Assembly: GCA_963853835.1 (NCBI GenBank)
Contig: OY970829.1
Coordinates: 7,732,446-7,796,445, forward strand
Length of the DNA: 64,000 bases
Source: Calendula officinalis
Taxonomy: Eukaryota > Streptophyta > Magnoliopsida > Asterales > Asteraceae
Direction: 5' to 3'
In this document: piece by piece, positions 54,735-64,000 of the stretch
Layout: each line of letters starts with the position of its first letter
How positions within the stretch are numbered: the first letter of the stretch is position 1
Notes under the pieces: generated by a model
Databases searched by the model: none
Told to the model about the DNA's origin: nothing
Seen by the model: the letters and a program-made list of their open reading frames with translations, nothing else
Program-made: the position numbers and the translations under genes

Positions 54735-57721
54735 AATGGTGTTGAATAAATATGTCTGATTATTTAGAACTATTAATTGAGTAGGACACAAAATTATGTT
54801 AGAATTAATAAAAGTTGTAAACATTGAGTCACCACCAATTGGATGAGATGAGAAACCCAAGACGAGATAATTAATGAGTTAATTCACAAAAGAAAATTTA
54901 CGAAGTTAATTCGCTACGAATTTAATGAGAATTTATTTAACGATAAAAATGTTATATGGTAATGATAATACCAAATATGATATGAGTAACCAAAATGAGG
55001 ATTAATACTCAGATTTGATCAAGAGGTAATCGTGAGTGTGTAACGCGAAATAACAAATTGTGGTGCTGATATGTGTAATTGTGGTGCTGATATGAATAAT
55101 TATTAATGAGAAATAATTATGGAACTATTAAAGAATAACGAGTTATGACTGAAGAGATCTAATAAGAGTATGAAAATCCATGAGAATACTAATGAGAAAG
55201 CTAACACCTAATATGAGCAATGAATTTGTTTTGTGTGATAAAAAAAAATTAATGAGTAGGGGTGTGAGAGGGACGTAAAGAGTATACGTTGGGACCGACT
55301 CACACCCGTGCATAAGAGTTTGATTATCAAGTAATTAAATGAACCCTTATAATGTGTAAAAAAAAATGAGAACCCATACACTGAACTACTGAGTGTTCGT
55401 AATGAATTCTATGAGTACTATATAAAAGATTTTGAGTGCCACTTCCAAACTCGGGGATGAGTTTTCTCCAAGTGGTGTTGAGCAGGAGTAAATTAAAAGA
55501 ATTACTAAGAGAAAATGTTGTTATGTATTATTTATAATTATTATGAGCATATATGTTCATATAATTGGCTAGAGAGTTATATGAGCAACTTTTAAATCAA
55601 AAAATTATTCATGTGAGAACATAATGAGATAGTTGAGATTATTAAAATTTATGATGAATTATCCCAAATCGAGTTAACTGGAAAAAAAAAAGAAAAAAAA
55701 AACGTTATTATGAGAAATTATTAAACCAGTCGAGAAATTTGTTGAGTCAAATTATTGTGTGGGGTATATTGAGAAATTATTAAATCGAGAGTAATTACTG
55801 AAATAAGTGAATGGACCAATTAAAATTTCAGTTCTTTGCGAGATATACATGTGTATATGATGAGAAGAATTTATAAGAGTAATGGAGGATAATTAATTTC
55901 ATGTTCGGATTATAAGAAATTAATCAAGAGTAATCGTGCAAACGAGAAGTAACGAGTACCATAATTATATAAATAACGAGAAATTATGAAATTAGAGTAA
56001 TAAGAATGTTTTTAATAAGTTGATCATGAGAAGATCGCCATAATAAATTATGGGGAAAATTTTATTATTATTGAGAAATTATCGAAATATAAGAAACTAA
56101 TAAATCAAGTTAAGCGAATAAATTATTAGAATGAACCAAATGATAAAGTTTATTAAAACTAAGGAGGAGTATCGAGGAAATCATTAAATTGAATGTCACC
56201 AAATATTATGCTTCATTGAGTAATTACTAAACCGATAATATTTATTAAAATGAGCACACGAGAAAAATATAAGTGTATCAGATAATAAATTTTAATTAAA
56301 ATACTAGGAGTATCTAAATCGAGAAAACAATAAAAAATATAAAGTAATGAGGAAACTTTATATTGAGAGCGAGAAAATAGCTGAGTAATCAAGTGCATTA
56401 GAATTATCAAGTTAATTAATTAACCAAGTGAAGAGAAAATATTAAATTGGAGCGTTTGAGACTTAAAAATAAATGAGATTAATGAGTGGAACTTTGGTCA
56501 AATTGATCAAGAGACAATTTAATGAGAACAAAGCGAGAAAATAACTAACGAGTTAGATGATAAATCATTAAGAGAATTGATAAGTATCAATAGAATGAGT
56601 TAAACGAGCAATATTAAAAAGAATCAATGAGAAGTTGTTAAATAAGAGTTAACAAGAGAATCAATAACGCGGCTTAAAAGAGAAATTATCCGTTCAAGTA
56701 GTATGAATAATTAAATTTGATCACGTGAGAAATCGCAAGAACGAGAAAAATGAGTATATTGTGTGTCTGGGGAGAATATTAAGTGAGACTTGAGTTAAAT
56801 AGATAATATAGCTTGCGTTGAGTTAAAAGCAAGTTGCAGAAATTTGAGATAAGTGCATTCTGAGTATATGCAAGTTGAGTAAGAGGCATGAGTTGCTTAC
56901 TATGTGAACACCTTGTGTGTATGTTATCTGAGAATATGAAATTTATGTGTGATAAAGACATGTCTTGGGAATAAAGTCCTTGTTTTTGTATTATTTAATA
57001 GTGGTGTGACCCACTAAATTGTTCATATGCTTTAGACAAACTAATTTCCTATAGAGTAAAGGACCTTGAAATGCCACTTATTAGTAGAGATTGTCAATGA
57101 TAAGATTTTACCTGTTGCTAAATGTATGAGTAATCATTTGTTGGAGCCATGCGAGAAGATGTTTGTTTTCTTCTTCCCATAAAACTTATTGTTATCGTCA
57201 TGAGGAGACCGAGTATGATTGCGAGCACGGAGTGGATGACCAGGCATCACGCCGAGATCATCTGTCGTCACAAACCAAACCGTAACAAATCTTCAAGTGG
57301 AGTTGAATCGGAGATTCAACGTAGCGTTAACCGCTGTGTGCAGCAACTATGTCCGACTACAAGAGCAAGAGGACGCCTTCAGCAGAGTATCGTAGTTATT
57401 TTGTGCTAATTGTCGACATCCTTCTTATCGTTAAATCGAGACCCTTAGAGAACATTCGTTTATATTTCTTTTATCCTTAACTTTTGCGCCGCCAGAGATG
57501 GACGAGTTGTATGCGCATTTGCAAGGGCCGGAGTTCGGACTTTATTTTGATCGAGTTGGTCACCTTGAAGAACTTTCTTTCCCTTTTGTAACCTTGTCAT
57601 TTTTTTTCTATCTCAGAACGTGTGCCGTTGACGAGTCTGAGTCTGAGACGCAAGATTGCTACCCTGAGCTTCTTCCGAGCCATGACTTCGGGGACGAAGT
57701 CTATTTCAAGTGGAGTTGAGT
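54735..57721 (+). mobile_element. C-poor decayed body of a Ty3-type element
   Basis: This 3-kb stretch is visibly purine-rich and very poor in C on the plus strand, with endless AATGAG/GAGAAAT-like strings and no ORF of interest until 57.1 kb, where composition becomes more balanced. It ends in TTCAAGTGGAGTTGAG directly before an LTR that begins TGTAACGCCCCG, so it should be the interior of the element whose 3' LTR follows. No 5' LTR or primer site is seen to the left. Where it begins is a guess. Confidence 0.5.
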
Positions 57722-59954
57722 TGTAACGCCCCGAAAGTTTTCAATATAATTTAATGACGTTTTATTCGTTATTAAACCTTATTGTATTATTTAATTGATG
57801 AAATAAATAGGTGACGTGTCGTCATATATGATTTTGTGTGCATTAATTTATTATGTTGTGTAAATTAATAATTTCGGTGTGACGTTTCGTCTACACATGC
57901 TACTTTTTAAGGTAACGTTTTATTATATGTGACGTTTTAATTTTATAATAATTAGGGGAAACTTGTATGACAAATTGCGTGTTAATACCATTTAGCGAGC
58001 CATGTGTTAGAATTTATAAATCCTGAGCCCAACGACTTTGTGTACTAGTCGAGTGTGAGTGAGCTTCGAGGCCCGGCCAATAGGCCAAGGGCCGAACTTC
58101 TTCTTCCTCCTTGTCTGATCTCGAGCACGGCCCTATTCTATTTTTCTTTTGTGGGCTCGGTTTGGTGCTAGCAAGGAAAGCCCGAAGATAATGACTCATT
58201 CAAGTGTTGAGCCCATCCCGAATTAGCCTTAAACCATTGTTAAACACGCTTAAATCCAAATCAACCCTAATCTCTTACGATTCGGCCGTGATTTTCTTCC
58301 ATCTAGAAATCAGTCGAACCAAAAGAGCATCTCCTATTCATTTCCTCTTTGTTCGTCGGCAATTAATTGAACAAGCAGAGGTTTCGAATTGATAATCCAT
58401 GTGCGTCTAAAGATGAAGCAGGCAAGCAGGTGGCGATTTTGAGTTTTAAAAAGGGAAGCATGTCACGTGGTGAGGAGGTGGTGCGATTTTATATGATTGT
58501 TGGGCGGTGGGGGTTTTTGTTCAGTATGGTAAATCCTTGTTCCCATTCATTTTCTTTCTTCTCTATTCGGTTAAATTGATAACCACTTGTGTGGGTTTCG
58601 TTTTCTGTGAATGACTACTGAACAGCAGCAACGGGGGGGAAGGATAGCATTATTTTGAGCCTTATATGTTGAGTCATGATCGAGAAGAGCCGAGCAACAA
58701 GCAGCCAGGTTGCTCAAGCATTTGCCCAGATGTGTTCGAGCGTTATCCGGTTTTGAGGGCTGTGGTGATGGCCGAGTTCAGAGGTGTTGAGATCGAGCAA
58801 GAGTAGAGAAGATTGTGATTTAGTTTTGCTTGAGTGCGGTGATCGAGCAGACCCATAACCAAGCAGATTGTCACCGAACCAAGGAGTGCGATGCGGTAGA
58901 ATTTTAATCTATGTTCCATCCTTTGTTTTCTGTCTGCCTTTTTTTTATCTAATTCAGTTTTATGTAGGTTATTATGTGTTCGTGAATTATCAGGTGGTTT
59001 GATAATTGGGGATTGCTGTTTTGAGTGTCGGGTTGGGTTAAACCATTGATGATTGACTAGGTTATTATTTGTTTTATCGAACCTTATGGTTCTTGATTTC
59101 ATAAACCGAATAGCTTTCACAAATAAAATAACGAGATTTTTGTGAATATGAACTACTGTAATAAAAAGTGATTTTGGGGCTGTCGGGAGTCTCGGGAATG
59201 AACGGTTGATGTCGGGTTTCAAAACGGGTTTTATATAACATGCTGAATTTTTTGTCAGAATCTGTCTTCTGAGTTCGGAGCTGTTTTTACCACTCTTAAA
59301 GTACGTTTTTAGATTTTTGGCCCACGCAGGTCTTTGGTTTTCTGAGTCTTCTTTCCGTTGACGCTGACGGCTCATCAATCTGATTTACGGTTTAAAAGAT
59401 ATCTCCATTTTAGTAAACTGTCGCATCAGAGTTTTCGGTTCCGTTTTTATGTCTTGAGAGTCTGTTTTGAGCCCCTTTTATTTGGATTCAGTTTATGAGG
59501 TCTTTTGATGAATTGTAGCCACCTGAATTTTCTAACTACTGTAAAAATTTGAATAAAATCTAGTGAGCGATTTGGGAGTTATACCAGTTCCCGCGGGGGT
59601 GTCGGGTTCTGGCAGATTACTATGAGTTGAGTTTTGAGCCAAGTTTTAATCCTAGCCCTATCATGTGATGTAGGACCTTCTAGGAACTGAGTTGTGACGT
59701 GTACGTGCCGAGGATGCTTCTAGGAGCTTACGTTTATTCGAGGTGGGTAATCTCACTATAAACTTGTACTTACTTTCGATTCATGATTATGTGCTATATG
59801 TTATGAATTGTCTTGTTGGTTGAGCTTGAGTATTGATTGTGCGATTTATCTGAGTTACCTGTGATCTGAGTTATTGTGATCTGAGTTAACTGTTTACTGA
59901 GGTATCTGAGTTCTGAGTTCTTGAGTTAAAACATTAAACATAATATACTTGACT

Positions 59955-60050
59955 TGACACCGAAGAGCACTGGTGTCAGATGTTTGTCTTGGCACCGAAG
60001 AGTACAGGTGCCAGACGTTTTGACTCAACACCGAAGAGTACAGGTGTTGA
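59955..60050 (+). repeat. Three tandem hairpins with covarying stems
   Basis: TGACACC-gaagagcact-GGTGTCA (59955-59978), TGGCACC-gaagagtaca-GGTGCCA (59990-60013) and TCAACACC-gaagagtaca-GGTGTTGA (60025-60050). The 10-base loops are nearly the same; the stems differ but stay fully paired. Confidence 0.92.
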
Positions 60051-60110
60051 GCCTTGAGTGGTGTGAGGCGGGTCGAGGTTGATCTCTCTGCCCAAGTCAC
60101 ACCGGCGCGC

Positions 60111-60119
60111 TATATAAAT
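60111..60119 (+). promoter_or_regulatory. LTR TATA box (TATATAAAT)
   Basis: GCGCGCTATATAAATT, about 60 bases after the third hairpin; the best TATA in the LTR. Confidence 0.65.
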
Positions 60120-60517
60120 TAAAATCTGAGAAATAAACTTGAATAATTGAGAATTGAGTAGAGTCTTTATGGATCACTTATGTGACTTGAGTTGTTTGTA
60201 CTTACATGTTTATTTTGGTATTATTCACTCAGCGGTGGCTGACCCCAAACACTCCCCCCCATTTTGCAGGTACTAGAGCAAGTGCATTGGATGTACTGTT
60301 ACTCGATGAGCTTTTATGGATCTGGATTCCAAACGTTTATTTTGAGTCAAATGTTTTTAAAACAACCAGTTTATTTATTCCGCATTTAAAAACCATGAGA
60401 CGGTTTATTTTATTTTTAATGAGATGAGACCGTTCGTTTACTTGTACTTTTGGGAAAATGATTATTTTATTTATTTAAAAATTTTCCATGATTTTTCATG
60501 ATTTTTGGGATGTTACA

Positions 60518-61284
60518 GAAAAATATCATCATAATCATGATTAGGTTGTTAATGTAGCATCCATTTCATATTTGCAAGTATACGTTCGGGACCAATGATT
60601 CATCTGTCAAACAATTATTTAATTTCCAGTTAAAACACTTTAAACTTACATGATATGTTCTTGCTTATTGTTAAAACAAAGAAATCTTTGTATTAAATAA
60701 ACATGATTTTTTGAAACTAACATATATACAATTACCTTACAAATTGTTGAAAAAATAAACTGTATATTAATTAAAAAGAGTTGTTAGCATCTTCAATGGT
60801 TAAGTTAACAATAACTTATTAATTTTCACATATCAATTTTCCACTAATAAAAAATTTATTCATAAAAAACATCTCTAATGGTTAACATTTCCACAAAAAA
60901 AAAAAAAAAAAAAAAAATTGATTAATATTACAAATTTACGCTTTATATTTCAAATGTGTTATAAATGCCTCTGATATATATAATTTGACAATTGTTTTCT
61001 GACATTTTATAAAACTTAACATCTTTAAAATGCTTCATACAAAAATATTATTATAACTAAATAGAAATATTGCATTGCAAATATTGAAAAACAAGAGTCC
61101 AAAACTATCTAGGATATAAAAATGAAAAATACTTAATTTAAGAATAACTAATAAGAAAAATTATTGCATTTTATTCAAACGGAGTACATTAATAAAAGAC
61201 AAATTATTGATGGGTCGCTAATGATTAATGAAATCAGTATGGGCTAGTAAAAAAGAAGAAGAAATGTATGTTCTTCAAAATTGG
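60518..61284. other. No gene recognised
   Basis: AT-rich DNA with an A homopolymer at about 60893-60917; no family resemblance in either strand. Confidence 0.5.
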
Positions 61285-61311
61285 CTTTAAAAAAGCTTTT
61301 ACTCCCTAGAA

Positions 61312-61825
61312 TGGTCATTTCTTGATTCATTTATAGTCCAAATGGGTTTTAGTGATGGTCGGAGAAAATGGATTAATGGGTGTCTTCAATCGGCTCAAGC
61401 CTCCATTCTTATAAATGGCTCACCCACAAACAAATTCAAAATTAAAAGAGGGCTTACCAAGGACACCTGCTATCTTTGTCTTTATATATCATTGCAATGA
61501 AAGCTCTTCATGTAATTTTTCTTAGTACCAAACTCAACATCTTTCATGCCATCAAAGTAGGAAAGAATTATATTGATATCTCACATCTTCAGTTTGCCGA
61601 TGACGCTCTCATCATGGGTAATTAGTCTATGTACAATGTCAAGAACCTCTCTTGGTTCTTAATTGCTACCACATGAATTCTGGTCTCAAGATAAATTTCT
61701 CCAAAAGCTAACTTTTTGAGATCAGTGTTCCCATTTCAGCTTTAAATAGTTTTGCTAACATTCTTGGTTGTCAATCATCTCAATTCCCAATCAGCTACCT
61801 TGGTCTTCCAATTGGATATAATAAT
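61312..61825 (+). pseudogene. LINE reverse transcriptase fragment
   Basis: Broken plus-strand frames read WSFLDSFIVQMGFSDG, ASILINGSPTNKFKIKRGL, the catalytic-site pattern ISHLQFADDALIMG and, in another frame, SGLKINFSKS and FPISYLGLPIGYN. This is the order of motifs in plant L1-type non-LTR retrotransposon reverse transcriptase. Several frameshifts and stops separate them, and the RQGDPLSP motif is degraded. 5' and 3' parts of the LINE are missing. Confidence 0.85.
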
Positions 61826-61879
61826 TAAATGCATGTCTCAAGTCTAGTGAGAGTGTGAGATGACTTATTTATTTATTTA

Positions 61880-61909
61880 CTAGGTTATGACCCGTGAAAA
61901 ATCACGGGT
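61880..61909 (-). mobile_element. Third Helitron 3' terminus
   Basis: Minus strand: ACCCGTG-ATTTTT-CACGGGT hairpin, six bases, CTAG, host T. A possible 5' end, A then TCTTATATTTATGG, lies at about 62355, which would give a 476-bp element; this end is weak. Confidence 0.6.
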
Positions 61910-62355
61910 TATTGTCATTTTGCTGAGTGTAAATATTATAAAATATATATATAAATTTCTAAGTGTATGATTCTTACATATACGATAAAACATTATAAAA
62001 TATATCTGTAATGTACATTGTTATTGCAACTCCAAGTGTTGATGCTATGGTTTATACTAAAACTAAATTCTACAATATTTAAGAGATTTTCAGAAAATGA
62101 TAGATTATAAGAAAATTTTATAATATTTGGTTTAACATAAAAGAATAGATCAATTGGTTCAATTATGGTTGGGTATAATCAAAACACGCCAAATCGACAC
62201 ATGTACACTTACAGATAAAATCATAAACATATTTGACTATAAAAGTCAACTGTTTTACAGGGAAATCTACTGGGAAATTGAAACCGTTAATTCTACACTT
62301 TTTTGTTTATGTCAGTACTTGAGCCCACACTTTTGTGGGGCACCATAAATATAAG

Positions 62356-64000
62356 ATATCGCTGGGTTATAAGCTCTTTGATTCACATAGATCATTTAAT
62401 GGATAGTCTCGTGAATGGTGGTTGCTTGGCCTTATATGGGATACGGTCACGCTCTTTTTCCAAATACACCTGATAAGTCTATGATAACTTTTTTAGTAGT
62501 AACAAGCAATGTGTTTAAAAAAACATGTTAAACTGGCCGGTTAAATTGAGAAATGAAAAGCTTAAGTTTGTGGCCATAACTCGGTTAAAACCGACCAATT
62601 AGACATAAAAATTCGCCTGAATCGGAAAAAACCCAATTTTCTAAAAGAATAGATAAATAATATAGACATATGGATTTTTTATATAGATTTTAGACCTTAG
62701 TATGAAGTATAAAATTTAGTTCAATAACATATTTAATTATTAGGGTATTTATTTTGTATTTTTCTAGTTTTTTTGGTATTTGTACATAAATTCCTTAATT
62801 AATGTATCATAATTGTTAAAAACTATTGTCATCCGATTTCACTAGTTCGACCAAAGGATTCCAAGCCCTACGAATCCTCCATATCTTTTATCACAAATTA
62901 AGAATCCATTGTTAAGAACCTGAAGAATTTCTGTTCATAAAATTTATAAAGTATGACGTTAACTTCTAAAAACATTTTTAATTATTAATGTATTTACCAA
63001 CATCCTTTTCTGAACCAACTGTGGCGATGAGCGTGCGGCGTTTAAAATACTAATTCTCAAAAGAGACAGTCTCGTCGATGCGTTTTAGTTGCCAAGGAAC
63101 ACAAGTTTTGGGCTGGGAGCTTACGACAAAATAGTTATAAATCTTTCATTGTTGGGCCCAAATAGCCTTTTCAATCTCTTCGGCATATTGTAGCTTAAAC
63201 ACAAATAGAACAACCCAAACCCTCCTAAGTCCTAACCATATAAAAATCTTCCATTGTAAGGGAGTTACACCGCTTTACTCCGATTCATTCCAATTTAGTA
63301 CGGTTAGTCGGGTTTCTAATTACGAATCTTTGTTCGTGTTCATGTGGTAAGGCAAATAAGTGTTTATGAACGTTCGTGAACACTTAAAAGAATGAAGTTT
63401 TGTATTTATGTTCGTTTGTTAAGAAAATTAAATGGTTAGAAACTGTTTGTGAATAATTCAGTAAAAATGTAAACGAACATATGCAAACAAACCCAAATGA
63501 ACGAATTAACGAACGTAAATGCACGAATGACGCATATGTTCGTGTTCGTTTACAAACTAATTTCATAAGACAATTATAATTACCCTACCTATCCTTTCAA
63601 TCAGTTCATTAACAAGTCTACCAATCAAATCATTAAAAACTAAACACTAAATAAATATATCCTAACTGTAAAGTGTTTGCGCCACCCTAATTGTCGCAGG
63701 CACAAATATAATTATGGACGTAGTTGACATTAAAAAGAAAATAAAATTTACCGCTAAAAATTAACTGGTCGAATTTGTCAAACCCAAACCGGACTAATCG
63801 CACTAAACAAAAGTTAACCGGAGTCAAACGGCAAACTCTATTACAAGGAATATTTTTGAAGACATAGAGGCCTAGAACTCCTAGAAGGGAGCCCTCCCAT
63901 CCGTTATATAATGATATAACTTGGGACGCTTATTTATACAAGCGATGTGGGATTGCTCAACCTTCAAGTTCATTTAGTTTTTACTAAAATTAAAAGAAAT
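62356..64000. other. No gene recognised
   Basis: AT-rich sequence with scattered GTTCGTTTG / CAAACGAAC-type repeats (63360-63560) typical of decayed MITEs. No ORF or RNA gene I can support. Confidence 0.5.

Larger units (their letters stand above)
57722..60517 (+). repeat. 2.8-kb LTR (plus orientation)
   Basis: Begins TGTAACGCCCCGAAAG and ends GGGATGTTACA. Terminal TGTAAC/GTTACA resemble the two other Ty3-type LTRs in the window. No primer site follows the right edge, so this is a 3' LTR or a solo LTR. Contains hairpin repeats and a TATA box near 60.0-60.1 kb. Confidence 0.75.

Noticed and set aside
57149..57409. 86-codon ORF before the 2.8-kb LTR as a gene
   Set aside because: No recognisable domain, lies in a decaying element interior, and composition alone may explain it.
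58743..59378. 211-codon minus-strand ORF inside the LTR
   Set aside because: It is antisense within a non-coding LTR, basic and low in complexity, with no family resemblance.

Overview
The window is nuclear DNA from a flowering plant, most likely a eudicot. It has intron-containing gene pieces with GT..AG borders, plant-type Copia and Ty3 retrotransposons primed by initiator-Met tRNA, Stowaway, Tourist, hAT and MULE MITEs, and Helitron ends. The extra ORF behind the pol gene of the second Copia element resembles, from memory, a retroelement protein common in daisy-family (Asteraceae) genomes; that placement is inference and weak. Almost everything here is transposable-element DNA. The only host coding sequence without visible damage is the first exon of a GDSL lipase gene at the left edge and a tRNA-Val(UAC) gene near 7.1 kb.

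Layout. 0-2.8 kb: three tandem copies of a dispersed repeat lying in the intron or flank of a GDSL lipase exon (minus strand). 2.8-6.7 kb: a candidate 4-kb Helitron (minus strand) carrying two diverged RPA70-like gene copies. 7-13 kb: tRNA-Val, an unidentified ORF, a broken DUF659/hAT transposase-like gene, a MULE MITE with its empty site preserved in a tandem duplicate, and a captured katanin p80 exon. 12.9-18.5 kb: a hAT MITE split by a Copia element with 115-bp LTRs. 18.5-22.7 kb: a row of MITEs with clear target-site duplications. 23.1-25.8 kb: LTR plus gag of a truncated Ty3 element (minus). 26.8-38.2 kb: an 11.4-kb Copia element with an additional promoter-like segment and third ORF, saturated with an ACTACTG motif. 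38.4-43.5 kb: hAT MITE, a broken ABCG transporter fragment, and nested MITEs in TA repeats. 43.5-54.1 kb: a Helitron 3' end and a kinesin-12-like pseudogene in the same direction, its introns holding an 8.1-kb non-autonomous Ty3-derived retrotransposon and a MULE MITE. 54.7-60.5 kb: C-poor decayed element body and a 2.8-kb LTR (plus). 61.3-61.8 kb: LINE reverse transcriptase fragment. 61.9 kb: a third Helitron 3' end.

How it fits together: host gene pieces (RPA70-like, katanin, kinesin-12, ABCG) appear as exon fragments, some inside or beside Helitrons, so the region looks like a landing and shuffling zone. Two young LTR elements (Copia-2 and the 8.1-kb Ty3-derived element) have nearly identical LTRs but dead or disabled coding regions, which points to movement by enzymes supplied in trans. 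Three unrelated Ty3-type LTRs each carry an array of dyad-symmetric repeats directly upstream of the LTR TATA box; this shared architecture and the ACTACTG motif in Copia-2 are the most unusual signals in the window.
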